From contig OX940864.1 in assembly GCA_954871525.1 (NCBI GenBank), positions 29,677,001-29,741,000 on the forward strand: a DNA stretch of 64,000 bases, written 5' to 3'. Below are positions 1 through 11,821 of the stretch, one piece after another. Within the stretch, counting starts at the first letter, position 1; each line of letters begins with the position of its first letter. The position numbers and the translations under genes were made by a program. The stretch is from Parietaria judaica (Eukaryota > Streptophyta > Magnoliopsida > Rosales > Urticaceae). The notes under the pieces are model-generated. The model saw only the letters and a program-made list of their open reading frames with translations, made no database searches and had not been told where the DNA came from.

Positions 1-802
1 ATAAACGCATGAATTACGAGTAATAAAACTATCTAAAGCATCAACAATTTTGTTACCTTCATTACAAAAATGAGTAATCTTAAACTTAATAATCACCGGT
101 GAACGAACACATGCAGACTATCGAGCCTCCAAAGAATTAATAAAGGTTCTTTCTGAAGAAAAAAAAAATTTGAACTAGATAAAATGAATCACAGTCCATA
201 TCCATATATTCTAATGAAACTCTTTAGATGTTTCCACAACAAAATAGCTGTATTAATTCAAGCTTCACATGAAAAAGAGAAGACGATATGAAGAACAAAT
301 GAACTAGGAGGAAATCCTTAGTAGTTTCCCTGAGCCTTAGCCATACCGAGATTACCAAGAAAAGAGCCATGAATAATATTACATTTTACCCCGATTATCA
401 AAAGAGAGCGCTACATTTGGAGCTTTAGGAGTTCCCTTCTTATTAAAGATTAGCGAATTGAAAATGGAAAAAAAGTTTTCGCTCGACTCAATAAGTCTCA
501 AATTAACTGGCTTATGTTAATCATACTATCAACAACGTAACAAACGACTGCAACGTACATCAAGAAAGACAGTTACGATCTAATGGTTCTTATCGGTATT
601 AGGCTTAGCACACAAGTCATTAAGTGAGATATATAAAATAAAAAATAAAAAAAGTAAGAGGATAAGATTTAAGAGGTAGATAAAGTTTCTTGAGAAAATT
701 TATCGTGGAGAATCTTTGGAACACTATTGTTGATCGCCTATTTCTCAGATAGAGTAATTATGAACCAAGTGTAAGAGTGTAATCAAGAGAGTATGTAACG
801 AT
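1..802. other. Intergenic, no gene seen
   Basis: AT-rich sequence with stops in all frames and no recognisable gene, RNA or transposon end. The T-run at 808-822 belongs to the LINE insertion that follows. Confidence 0.6.
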
Positions 803-808
803 CGTGAT

Positions 809-1235
809 TTTTTTTTTTTTTTAATGGAAGCAGATCCTTTTATTTAAATCAAAGAGAGAATTCCTTGATAACAAGGTGTACAAGCCAGTTTGTCCGATGA
901 AAAGTCTGAGAGTAACATGGATAATCGGGTCTTGGCTAGACAATTAGCCACCTCGTTGCAAGTCCTAGGAATCCATCGGCACCTAACGTGCGGGCCTACC
1001 GATCTTAACAACGTGACGATACGAACGATGATTGGTCCTTGGAAGCTATTGAGTTGTCCTTCGTTAACGAGTCGGGTCGCACGAAGACAATCGGACTCAA
1101 TTTCCGAGACAGACCAACCCCGAGTCCGAGCAAACTCCAAGCCATGGTGGATGGCTCTACATTCGGCCGTCAATGCCGCGTCGTCGAAGAGACGGGTTGT
1201 CACCCCGAAGACCTTTCCCCGATGGTCCCGCACCC
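809..1235 (-). mobile_element. 5'-truncated LINE (L1-type) insertion, RNase H end only
   Basis: On the minus strand the fragment reads from a partial RNase H domain into a short 3' UTR and a poly-A tail (T-run at 808-822 on the plus strand). The frame at 844-1233 encodes a piece of the plant RVT_3-type RNase H domain: an AECRAIHHGLEFA helix with the catalytic Glu, then ESDC with the Asp, and near the end NEVANCLA. The first beta strand with its catalytic Asp is missing. The hexamer CGTGAT occurs at 803-808 and again at 1236-1241, which fits a short target-site duplication. A 5' truncation plus poly-A is the usual outcome of target-primed reverse transcription. There is no reverse transcriptase and the fragment cannot be functional. 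Confidence 0.75.
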
Positions 1236-1538
1236 CGTGATATCTTTAGTTGAAAATCTAAACCTCATGGAATTGGTAGAAGTTTCGAACGAAAGAATAA
1301 TAATAAAAAAAAAAACGATCTCCTCGTGTTCATTTATTTTTATCGTTTCCGAGATTAGATTGAGTCGGATTTAGATAATGATTAAGCTCATGTCTCGTCA
1401 CTATGATTATACTAATAATTGAGCATAAGATATTAACTGATCATAAAATTCATTTAATAATGTCACAAAATTTCTTTATGATCGAAACTAATTATTTGGA
1501 TTTATTTACTCTGATAATATCTACTTAAAAATATATTA

Positions 1539-1630
1539 TAGTAAAATCTCTATAAATTATTACTGTCGGGACCGTCAAAATTTATTATTAGTATCAATTA
1601 TTAATTTAAAAAGTATAGTTATATAATCAT
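1539..1630. mobile_element. Fragment of Emigrant-like (pogo) MITE
   Basis: The start reads TAGTAAAATCTCTATAAATT after a TA dinucleotide, very like the terminal repeat of the pogo-type MITE at 36922-37498 and the Arabidopsis Emigrant family as I remember it. It continues with GTCGGGACCGTC, also a family signature. I could not find the opposite end, so this is a remnant. Confidence 0.5.
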
Positions 1631-1824
1631 TATAATTATAAAAAAATCCCTATATAACATGTCAAGAATATTGTAATCATAATACATATTTTGAAGATGA
1701 TATTACTAAATTAGAGTTTGTTTCATGCAATGATGCAATTGCAGCAACAATCACTTGGAACAATTTTTTGTTACATCACAGAGATACCGCATCACACTTT
1801 TAATGCTATGCAGAAAGACAATGT

Positions 1825-1956
1825 TGTGAAAGTTTAATTTGGGAAAGTTGCTTTCTCATTGAATGAATTGGGTATTTACATCCCTAATTACATGAAAGTA
1901 AATTGTGGCAAAAGTACCACAAAGATTAAACTAGAACAACTATACATTATTCTACA
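1825..1956 (-). repeat. 3' LTR of Copia copy 1
   Basis: Begins TGTGAAAG and ends TTCTACA on the plus strand, i.e. TG...CA termini. The minus-strand polypurine tract TTGAGGGGGAG lies just outside it at 1957-1967 and overlaps the pol stop codon. It matches 7305-7436 except for about three substitutions. Confidence 0.93.
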
Positions 1957-1963
1957 CTCCCCC

Positions 1964-4900
1964 TCAAGATGGGTAGTATATGTTATACAACCCAAACTTG
2001 GAACTTAGATCATCAAAAGAACACCGAGGTAGAGCCTTGGTGAGGATATCGGCAATCTGAAGTTTGGACTGAATGTAGCTCAAGTCAACGATGCCTCCGT
2101 TGACCTTCTCTGAGATAAAGTGTCTATCTATCTCAATGTGCTTTGTTCGGTCGTGGTGAACAGGATTCTTGGCGATCCTGATTGCGGATTGACTGTCACT
2201 GAACATCTTGATAGCCTTTGGTTGATCCATCCTCAGCTCCTTCAAGAGCCTCTGGATCCATATTCCCTCGCACATGCCTAATGCAAGGGCACGATACTCG
2301 GACACTGCACTACTACGGGAAACAACCGATTGCTTCTTGCTTCTCCAAGTAACGAGGTTTCCCCATACATATGAACAATAACCTAAGGTTGATCTTCGAT
2401 CAGTGGCTTCTCCAGCCCAACTAGCATCGGTGAAGATCTCGACCTCACGGTTCTCTGATTTCTTGAACAATAATCCATGACCGGGGGTAGACTTTAGATA
2501 CCTCAAAATTTGGTTCACATCTTCCATATGGTCCTCGTTTGGGTTTTTCATGTGTTGACTCATAACACTGACAGAGTAGGCGATGTCCGGACGTGTATGT
2601 GAGAGATAGATGAGCTTCCCGACAAGTCTCTGATATCTCCCTTTGTCGACAGGAGCACTTTCGGCGGAATGGGAGAACTTCTTGTTCGGGTCCATCGGAG
2701 TGTCGACCGGCTTGCAACCAAGAAGACCGGTTTCTTGAAGTAAGTCAAGTACATACTTCCTCTGGGAAATAGCAATTCCTTGGTCTGATCTTGCTACTTC
2801 CATGCCCAAGAAGTATCTCATAGTCTCGAGATCTTTAATCTCGAATTGAGTTGCGAGTATATGCTTTAGTTTGATGATTTCCTCCGAGTCATCACCGGTC
2901 AGGATGATGTCGTCAGCATACACAATGAGGATAGCCTTCTTCCCATTGTTGTTCTGTTTGACGAAGAGAGTATGATCGGCTTGACACTGGAGGTATCCGT
3001 TGGAGGTGACGGCCTTGGTGAATTTCTCGAACCAGGCACGAGGGGACTGTTTCAGGCCGTACAATGCCTTCTTTAGTTTGTACACTAAGTGCTTCTTGGA
3101 GTTTTGTCCCATTCCAGGAGGAATGTTCATATACACTTCCTCTTCAAGATTGTCGTTTAGGAAAGCATTCTTGACATCAAGTTGATAGAGTGGCCACTCG
3201 AGGTTTACAGCGAGTGAGATAAGGACTCTCACCGTATTCAGCTTGGCCACAGGCGCAAATGTTTCTTGAAAGTCGATGCCTTGAGTTTGAGTGAACCCCT
3301 TTGCAACGAGTCTTGCCTTGAATCTTTCAACACTCCCATCTGATCTATACTTGATTGTGAACACCCATTTACACCCAACGGTGCATTTTCCACGAGGCAA
3401 CTCGGTAAGGTTCCATGTTCCATTGCTTTCCAGAGCCCGAATTTCCTCTTCTACCGCATGTTTCCACGCAAGAATTTGAAGAGCTTCATCAATGGAGCTA
3501 GGAACCTGACTCTTGTCAAGATTAGAAACAAACGCTCTGTATAATGGATGTAATTGGTTGTACGAAACATAGCGTTCAATGAGATATTCCGTGTGACCAT
3601 GAACTCCTTTCCTCCGGTTACCCTTACGAAGAGAAATAGGGAGTTCAGAGTCATCAATCACAGGTTCGGACCGTTCCATACCTGAGGAGTCAGATGAGGT
3701 AGTAGGTGCCGGATCCGATTCTTGGTCAAGTTGAAGATGCGTGGATTCCTCTACTTGTTCAACAGAACGGGGTGATGTAGGAGGTGACTCAAGGACAATA
3801 TCGGCGATTGGAGATGGATTTGTATTGGTATGAACGGAAATATCGATCGAAGATTGAGGTGAGGACGGTGGGAATGATTGGGAACCTTGATTGATTTCCC
3901 AAATTTGAGATTCCCACGAATTCTCCCCCTGATGTCAGATTTGGGGAAGAAAGAATCACCTTCAAAGAAAGTAACATCCATGGTGTGATAAGTCGTGCGG
4001 GTAGATGGACAATAACATCGATACCCTTTTTGATGCAACGAATAACCCAAAAAGATGCACTTGACGGCTCGTGGATCGAGCTTTGAGCGATGTTGTTTGT
4101 GGACCTGGACAAAGGCAGGACACCCGAAGACCTTTTTCGGTAGGTCGGAGGAGAAAGATATGATGTGGATGAATCTCACTAAGGACTTGACGAAATTTTA
4201 GGACACTACTCGGCATACGGTATATTAGGTATGTCGCTGTGAGGATCGGATCACCCCAAAAATGTTTTGGGACAGATCTGCCAAACATGATGGATCGAGC
4301 GACTTCGAGAATGTGCCTATTTTTCCGCTCAGCAATACCATTTTGCTGTGGAGTATCCACACAAGAACTTATGTGGACAATTCCTTTCTCAGCCAAAAAT
4401 GGAGAGAGGGTTTGGTTGAAGTAGTCCCGCGCATTGTCTGTATGGAAAACTTGCACACGGGTATCAAACTGAGACTCAATCATGGAGTAGAAACGTTTGA
4501 AGATTGGAGCAGCATCAGATTTTTCCTTCATGAGAAATGACCACGTCATTCGAGTGTGATCATCGATGAACGTAATAAACCATCTAGCGCCAGTTGTATG
4601 AGTTACCCTTGAGGGTCCCCATATGTCGCTATGAATCACAGAGAAAGGTTTAGATGATTTATAGTCAATGGCATGAAAGGGGTTGCGAGTATGCTTGGCG
4701 AATTGACAAATTTGACACTGATACGATGAAGATTTTTTCTTAATAAACCAGTTTGGATACAATTTTTCAAGATAATTAAAACTAGGATGACCAAGACGAT
4801 AGTGCCACAACATAACTTGATCTTCTACAGGAACATTGTTCGAAAGAGTTATAGAGTTGGATGACACTGGACTTTGATCAGCAGTTTGAGATTGGTGGAA

Positions 4901-6328
4901 TTGAAAATTTGTGTCGTCAAACACGTAGAGGGCTTCACGCATCGTTCCCTTGCCAATCATCTTCCCGGAACCTACCACCTGAAAATCACAAAAATCGGCA
5001 AAGAATCGTGAAATGCAGTTGGAATCACGAGTGATCTTACTGACTGAAATCAGGTGGCAAGCAATTTGTGGAACAAACAACACGGAGTGAAGTGTGATAT
5101 CCCCAGATAGACGGATTGACCCTATTCCAACAACCGGAATGAACGTTCCATCAGCAGTCCGAACAGTGGGACCCAGTGGGCAAGGCCCAAGAGTGATGAA
5201 ATAACTCTTTTTTCCCGTCATGTGGTCAGATGCACCTGAATCAACGATCCAAGTGTTGCTCGGGCGAGTTAGGGTGAGGCAGACAGAAGTCAAACATGTG
5301 TGGGCATGGAGGCTACTGGTAGAGTTGGTCGAGGAACTGGATCCGGTGGTGTGTTGCTTGATTCTCATTTGGAGAGACGTCATTTCTTCTACCATACGGT
5401 GCATGCCCGCTTGGTGATTGGGGTCTGGAAAAGAGCATGAGGCCACCGGAAAGTCAGAGTCAGTGGCATTGCTACGAGCCTTCTTGCCGAACTTTGACGG
5501 AGTTTGTCCCGAACCAGTTGGTTTCCCATGTAACTTCCAACACTGTGATTTGAGATGACCGGGTTTGTTGCAATGTTCACACCGAGGACATCCTCGATGA
5601 GGACCAGAAGGCGAAGCCTGAGAGAGCATAGGAGGCTCCTGGTGATGCGGGGTGAACTTTACGGATCCATCGGTCTTGTTCACAGGCATGATGATCTGGC
5701 GACTCTCTTCTAATCGGACGAGAGAGAAAGCCTCTTTAGGATCAGGAAGAGGAACAGTAGCCATAATTCGTCCATGGACTGCGTCGAATTCCTTATTGAG
5801 ACCTAAGAGAAAATGAACAGTTCTTCCCTCTTGGATGAATTCCCGGAAGATAGCCGCATCTCTAGAGGTCTCCCAAGGCTTGACCTGATAAATATCCAAT
5901 TGAAGCCAATAGTTGGACAGAGCATCGAAATAATTATTGATGTCCATGTCTCCTTGACAGAGATTATACAGGCGAGACTCGAGATCGATGACCACTGAAG
6001 TATCCTTGTTATTTGAATAAAGCTTACGTGCCGAGTCCCAAATTTCCTTAGCAGTATCATAAAGAAGAAACTTCGAACTAAACTTATCTGTCATTGAGTT
6101 AGTGAGTCATGACATGACAAGGTAGTCGGAGTTCTTCCATGAGGTGTGTTTTGGATCCGTGGAAACTGGCATGGGTGGTTCACCGGTGAGATGTCTGCCT
6201 TTCTCTCTTCCGCACACAAACATGAACATGGATTTAGACCATTGAAGGTAATTCTTGCCATTGAATTTATGATTGGTCATTGAGGTTTGATCGTGCACGG
6301 AAGCAATTCTTTCGGTTGAGGAAGACAT
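1964..6328 (-). pseudogene. Copia gag-pol polyprotein, interrupted (1 stop, 2 frameshifts)
   Basis: Reading on the minus strand from the ATG at 6328, gag runs to an in-frame TGA at 6107-6109 where relatives have Trp (TGG to TGA), and resumes at 6094 in the same frame. Residues counted from 6094: zinc knuckle CEHCNKPGHLKSQC at 172-185, aspartic protease DSGASDHMTG from 285, integrase zinc HYRLGH...CQICQFAKH, then the DDE core (HSDIWGPS, HTDNARDYF, QQNGIAERKNRH). The frame shifts near 4150-4200, continues with KVFGCPAFVQVH and KLDPRAVKCIFLGY, and shifts back at a C-run near 3924-3930. The last part (1964-3679 plus upstream codons) carries RT with YADD near residue 254 and RNase H with FTDASWAG and EYRALA. 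All domains are present, so the decay is recent. Confidence 0.93.
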
Positions 6329-7292
6329 AATTTATCGGACACTTATCAGGAAGAATAAACAGAGAAAAAATAAATTTATGGTTGTGGGCACACCCTTTTT
6401 CACGCAGGGACACACATAAGAAATTGTAAAACTTCTGTGTGTTGGAACACTAAAGCCTGTGTTGGAACACACAGAAAGGGAGCCCAAAAAACAACCTGAT
6501 ATTCTTTTCGCCCTTTCCGCGTAGGGCCCACCAAAAAAGGAAGGAGATCACCCCTGATGTCGTTTCCTTGGAAGAAGCCGTATGCTGGAGAAAATGAGAT
6601 GACTCGTGGGACCCACACTCTGTAGAAAGGTTCGGCTGATGGGATCGTGCGACAGGGACTGGTCTGGAAGTCTGCAGGCTCGCGAAGATCGAGGAGCCTC
6701 GGAGGTCCTGTGATGCTCGCCGGAGACTGAGGTTCGCCGAGAGGAAGAGCGACTGAGAATCGTCCTTGGAGGAGATGCGAGCTGGTCTGAGCTGGCTGGA
6801 GGCGGAATGCGCGAGAAGCTGAGATTCTCGCCTGAGAATCGCCTGAATCTGATATGCAGGTCTGTACTGAGCTCACGAGATGGCGACTGGAGTGCCGGAG
6901 AACAGCTGACCTGTCACCGTGGAGAGCTGGAGATGTAGACGCCGGAGATGGGCTTCGCAGAGCGAAGTAGATGATGCAGCGTCGAAGAGATTCGTCGGAA
7001 TCTGGAGGAAAACCATAGTTGACACGAGAAGCCCTGATCCAGATCTGGGGAAGCTGGACGCGATGGAAGATCGCCGGAGGAACACCGGAGATGAAGTCAC
7101 AAAGAACGGGGTCACCGGAAGACGTGACAGAGTGCGCTCGAAGTGCAGCGGAGATAATGTTCCGTGACAAAGCTTGGGAATACCGGAGGAACACCGGGGA
7201 AGCAAACGTCACCGGAGAGATAGCCGGAGATGGACGTCCGACGGGAATAGTCGGTGACGACGGCTAGGGTTTTGAATTTTTCCCTCTTTCTT
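6329..7292 (-). other. Untranslated leader of Copia copy 1
   Basis: About 960 bp between primer site and gag ATG. It is GC-richer than the flanks and contains chance open frames on both strands (for example 6400-7212 minus), but these show no domain and do not continue into gag. I read it as the retroelement leader. Confidence 0.7.
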
Positions 7293-7304
7293 ACTCTGAT
7301 ACCA
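7293..7304 (-). promoter_or_regulatory. Primer-binding site, tRNA-iMet type
   Basis: The minus strand reads TGGTATCAGAGT directly after the 5' LTR. TGGTATCAGAG is the usual initiator-Met tRNA complement in plant Copia elements. Confidence 0.9.
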
Positions 7305-7436
7305 TGTGAAAGTTTAATTTGGGAAAGTTTCTTTCTCATTGAATGAATTGGGTATTTACATCCCTAATTACATTAAAGTAAATTGTGGCAAAAGTACCAC
7401 AAAGATTAAACTAGAACAACTATACATTATTCTTCA
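7305..7436 (-). repeat. 5' LTR of Copia copy 1
   Basis: Partner of 1825-1956. It ends TTCTTCA where the other copy has TTCTACA and is followed by the target duplication AATGT at 7437-7441. Confidence 0.93.
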
Positions 7437-7826
7437 AATGTTAAAGTTGAAAGAGACATAAAATTCAAGAATAAGCAAATAATTTTAAAATTATATTTTG
7501 AAAACACTACATTATTAGTTAACTGTAATTTATATCAGGGTAAATGGCCGCATATGTTCTCATTCTTATTCAAACATCATAGTTATGTTCTCATTCTTTT
7601 TTTTCTCCCGGCACATATTCTCAAAGTCTTAAAATGTCAGCCTCGGTCAACTTCCTTCAATTTTTCATTAAATTTATTCTCGTAAATAGTAACATATGTT
7701 CCCATTCTTACTAAACATCGTCATTAGGTTCCCAATTTTTTTCTAGCACATATTTACAAAGTCTTAAAATGTTAGCCTCGGTCAACGTTCTTCAATTTTT
7801 CATTAATTTTTTGTAATATATATGGA

Positions 7827-7827
<1 letters not shown>

Positions 7828-7863
<36 letters not shown>

Positions 7864-7881
7864 CTCGATCTCGATCTCTCG
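7828..7881. repeat. CT/GATCTC microsatellite
   Basis: (CT)n followed by a few GATCTC units, in the inner edge of the left inverted repeat. Confidence 0.9.
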
Positions 7882-8014
7882 AACCCATCATGCTAAAGAA
7901 GGTACTTGGCTTGATCATCGGTGATGCTACCGATGAATGGACGACAAACAAGATCTTGATCAGCAAATGCTCAGAGGTGAAGACGCGGATGATCTCATGG
8001 CAGGGTGCCGCAAT

Positions 8015-8288
8015 TAGAGCTGCAAGTCGCGATGCGTGAGGCGTGTTCGCGATGCGTCGCGATGCGGGAAGGGACGTCGCGATTAATCGCGACTAGCTGG
8101 CGGGAATCGCGACTCATCGCGATGCGGAGCAACAGTACGAGGGAATTGGTCTCGTCCAATGAGAGCGCGCTACCGAGGCATCGTGACTCATCGCGACCTC
8201 CCCCCACCGCGACTCGTCGCGACTTCTACAGTGACGATTTTTGGCGATTAAGTCGCGACTCATCGCGACACCGCGAGTTGCAGCTCTA
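8015..8288. mobile_element. Non-autonomous hAT element A, TCGCGA word array
   Basis: Terminal inverted repeats TAGAGCTGCAAGTCGCGA (left) and TCGCGAGTTGCAGCTCTA (right), flanked by the perfect 8-bp duplication GCCGCAAT at 8007-8014 and 8289-8296. An 8-bp duplication and a TAGNG-type end are hAT hallmarks. The 274-bp interior has no coding capacity and consists largely of TCGCGAT/TCGCGAC words in both orientations, like subterminal transposase-binding repeats grown to fill the element. A truncated relative is at 27100-27362. Confidence 0.88.
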
Positions 8289-8296
8289 GCCGCAAT

Positions 8297-9629
8297 GTTT
8301 TTGTAATATCCAAAAGTAAATGAATTAATTTTACCGAGTAATTTTTTTTGCTCAATTTTTTGAAATAAGGGATTGATGGTTAAATAATCAAATTTAACAA
8401 TAACCCGTTACACGTGTTCATCGGTAATGCAGTGATTCATGAGGTTACGTGTCATTTACTTCGTTTTCCGTCGCTTGCCACTCCATCGATCTCACTCTCT
8501 CCTCTTCATTTTTCCCTTTCTCTTCGGTATGAAGAATCCAGCCCCTGTTCTCCTAATTTGGGGAGCGTGTTCTTGCTGCTCAACGAACGTTGAGGAGAGA
8601 GCTTTGTTTTTCTTAGCTCAAAGGCATCAATTTCTCATGGTGCCTCTGTTTTACGACTCGGTGATTTCGATTTATGCTCAACCGAAGCCCTAAGTGCCTT
8701 AGCTCAGTTATTTAGTCAAGATCTATCAATCTTTAGGTATGATTACTCAATCTATGGTCAAGTATTTGAATTTGAGTTTATCATATTCTAATCTTTATAC
8801 AATGAGTTCGTCAATATTTTTTTAATTTTGGAACTTGTCTAAGAACTTTTCACTGTATATAGCAGTTAAACAAGAATAAGGCCACCACATGTTTGAGGGA
8901 TTGCTTTATACAGTATATGCACTAAGATTTGTATTTAATATGACTTGAGTTCACAATTAGTATTTGGGTAATTGCATCTAGCTAGAATTATGCATTGTGT
9001 TCTATTTAAACGAGTCAATTGAATGTCGTCGTGATTTAAACTGTCCTTCGGACTTGCAATATAGGATAAATATGAATGAACGAGCGTCATAAATTGTGGT
9101 GCTCATAGAGTGAATATATTCAACAAATAGACATGAAGATAGTTGTGGTGAGTTTATAGTTATATAATCTGTATTTCCTTTCTTCATTTTTTTTCTATAG
9201 TAGTTTTATATGCACGTGAGCACGATTAATACTGTTTATGATTATAGTAGTGTTTGGAGCACATGCTCTGTTTTTATTTAAATGTACATGTTTCATAGCA
9301 AATGGAATTATGAAGATCCATCTAAGATTTTAAATAATAAGTATTTGCATGTTGTTAAGAGTTCATTATTCAAATAATTTTGACATGTTGATTTCCGTCG
9401 TATAATTATACTTGAATGAAAAGTTAATAGGCTTAAATTAGGCTAGTATTCAAGATAATGTGAGAAGTTTCAAATGAAACTTTTGCTATTTTTTTTGTAT
9501 TAGTGTAATATTTTAGCTCTATTTCATAAAGAAGATTATATATTGTGTGGACAAGTAATGTAATGTATAGAAACTGTGTATCGGTATTATTAGTCATAAG
9601 CTTTAATATATGGTTGTTTGGTGTGTTGT
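8297..9629. other. No intact gene; leader-like stretch at 8420-8740
   Basis: Mostly AT-rich sequence. At 8420-8740 there is a GC-richer piece with a CT-rich leader and a short open frame (8439-8693) ending near a donor-like AGGTATGAT. It could be a captured 5' gene end, but the peptide matches nothing I recognise. Confidence 0.35.
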
Positions 9630-10740
9630 TAGATTTTTAACCGGTAGAGACACATTTTTGTTCATTTGGGTAGAATGTACGGGTAGGTTAAGTGGAAAAC
9701 TTCTTGTCTTTCCATGAGCTGATATTTAAGATTTTAAATATCAGGATGTATATATTTAGCGAAAGTACCAACTCGTATTAGCGAGAGTTTGTAAGGTGTA
9801 AAGTACGTAAAAGTACTCACTGCAACACAACAATATATAATTTGTGTATTTTCGTATTGTGTGAATTACGAGCGTATGAAGTGCTTGTGTGTTTTGTGAA
9901 TTAAGTGTTTGAAAAACTATGTTGTTTTAATTTTGGAGTTAATCTTTTAAATGTGTACGTCGATTATGCGACGTGTTTGCGTGGCTTTACTGTTGAAATT
10001 TACCTTTTAAACGTAAACTTTTCGTATGCAATTTGAGCATATTGAAGAAGCATGAACATTTATACATAATATCTATGATGATATAATATATATATATGAC
10101 ATTTTTTATAAAATTGCACCGTACCGAGACAGTTAGTCTCATCGTGTTGCTGTCTTGAGACGGTTAGTCTCTGAAGGGTACATTGTACACGAGGCGCCAA
10201 CGGTATCGAGAAGGGTAGTCTCTGAATGGTACGTCGGGAGATGTTTTGCCGCGGGCTGACTTGGTTAGGGTCGCGCCCCCGGTCCCCCGTAGGCTTTATA
10301 GGCGTAAAAGCGCGCTGGTACGGTGCAGGGCCCAATATTATATTTATATGATATTTTTCAAAAGTTATAAATGGTATTTCATGGCATTGCATGACATCAT
10401 GGCGTGATTTTATTTTTAAATTATTTTCTGAGTAATGAAAATCTTTTATGTGCTGAGCGTTAACTCATTATAGTGGTGTTATAGACTTAAGGAAGAATCG
10501 AAGATTTACGGATGCGACGGAATCAGCATTGCGGCATATACGGTGCATACGGTGGTAGATGCGATCTTGTGGTTTTCCGCAAAATTATTTTCTTGCAATT
10601 GTGAAATTAAGGAGCTCCGGAACTTTGTTTTCAAATGGAGCCTAGTCCCGAATACTTATCTCGTCTTGATCTTTTCAAGGAATCGAGACTTTATAGAGTT
10701 ATATCGAGGAAGTAACGAACCCGAGAAAGTGGGTCGTTAC
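9630..10740 (-). mobile_element. Probable solo LTR (Gypsy-like)
   Basis: The minus strand begins TGTAACGACCCACTTTCTCG, a start commonly seen in plant chromovirus-type Gypsy LTRs, and runs about 1.1 kb to ...AAAATCTA. GTTGT flanks it on both sides (9625-9629, 10741-10745), which would be a perfect 5-bp duplication if the terminal CA has decayed to TA. No internal retroelement sequence adjoins it. The left boundary is the weak point: TGTTAGAT at 9627 is an alternative end with a poorer duplication. Confidence 0.5.
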
Positions 10741-10927
10741 AGTTGTACTCGACCAAACCTCGGTTAGGCGATAATGCCGCCGGTCACGACATTGTTATCA
10801 AGGCACAGTTTGGTAATAATGTTTCTAAATCTTGGAACTCCAGTGCCTCAATTCGTGTTGCACGTCAAGCGATTACGACTCGGAACTCCTGTGAATCTAA
10901 GAAAAAGATAATAGGTGGGGTTTATAT

Positions 10928-11505
10928 TAGGGGTGAAAATTTTGTAACCGTTTCTCGGTATCGTCTCGGTTTCGGTATCGATCCCGGATCGGTTTATAAA
11001 AAAAACTGATAAATTTAGTTTAAAACCGATAACCGATACTTATCGGTTTCCGATACCGATACCAATTCTAATACCGATAGCCAAATTTCTCGAATATCGG
11101 TATCGGTATCGGTTGTGAACTACATGTCATTTTGGAGTGTACTACATGTCATTTTTATTCAAAAATTAAGGCACTCTCTTATAAAATTAGTGAACTACAT
11201 GTCATTTAATTATGTTTGATGTTTTTATGTATTAGACATGTATTTTTATACTTTGGAATCCGAATTTCGGACATGGTAGTTTGTATTATTTTTGGATTTT
11301 GCCCCAGATTATTCCCGGTTTATGTCTCGGTTTATTTATCGGTTTTCTTTTCTTTTTTCTCAGTTTCGGTCTCGGTCTCGGTTTGATAAAAATCAAGAAA
11401 TTTTAGAACCGATACCAATACCAATACCAAAAAAAAATATCGATTTTTTAAAACCAATACCAAAAAAATCTAATTTACCGATTATCGGTACCGGTTTCAC
11501 CCCTA
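10928..11505. mobile_element. Non-autonomous hAT element B, CGGTATCGGT word array
   Basis: Ends TAGGGGTGAAA...TTTCACCCCTA with the perfect 8-bp duplication GTTTATAT at 10920-10927 and 11506-11513. The 578-bp body is rich in GGTATCGGT/ACCGATACC words near both ends, with an AT-rich centre in which GTGAACTACATGTCATTT recurs. There is no transposase. Confidence 0.9.
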
Positions 11506-11821
11506 GTTTATATAAGATGTGAAATGTCAAGTTCTTCAGTTATGCGGAATACGATGATGAAGTAAAATACAACACGGAAATAAAAGAACACAAGCACTTT
11601 GCGAATATGTGCCGGGAAAAAAGATTGGGAACATAATGACGATATTTGAATAAGAATGAGAACATATGCCGCCATGTACTCACATAAATTTAATGAAATA
11701 TTGAAGGAGGTTGACCGAAGCTAACATCTTAAGACTTTGGGAATATGTGCTAGGAGAAAAAAAGAATGGGAACATAACTACAATGTTTGAATAAGAATGG
11801 AAACATATGCTGCCATTTACC

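Larger units (their letters stand above)
1825..7436 (-). mobile_element. Complete but decayed Copia LTR retrotransposon (copy 1)
   Basis: Two 132-bp LTRs (1825-1956 and 7305-7436) bound the element and are flanked by the perfect 5-bp duplication AATGT (1820-1824, 7437-7441). On the minus strand the order is 5' LTR, tRNA-iMet-type primer site, about 1 kb leader, gag, protease, integrase, RT, RNase H, polypurine tract, 3' LTR; this PR-INT-RT-RH order defines Copia. By eye the LTRs differ at about three of 132 positions, so the insertion is fairly young, yet the gag-pol frame already carries one nonsense codon and two frameshifts. At 5.6 kb the length is normal for a plant Copia; the LTRs are unusually short. 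It is probably immobile unless helped in trans. Confidence 0.95.
7538..11821. mobile_element. 4.3-kb block with long inverted terminal repeats (MULE-like candidate)
   Basis: The left arm (7538 to about 7812) starts GGGTAAATGGCCGCATATG; the right arm (about 11600-11821) reverse-complements to GGTAAATGGCAGCATATG and matches it for over 200 bp. Each arm is itself two tandem copies of a ~140-bp unit, recognisable by CGGTCAAC and GGCACATATT. Long terminal repeats beginning with G and containing TGGCNGCATA resemble the Mutator-like ends elsewhere in this window. No clean 9-bp duplication is visible (TTTATATCA on the left, TTTATTTTA near the right), so the class is inferred. Inside are two hAT elements and a probable solo LTR, all later insertions, and no transposase. 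Confidence 0.6.

Noticed and set aside
6400..7212. 270-codon minus-strand open frame
   Set aside because: Lies in the untranslated leader of Copia copy 1, has no domain, and overlaps open frames in other phases; the region is simply GC-rich.
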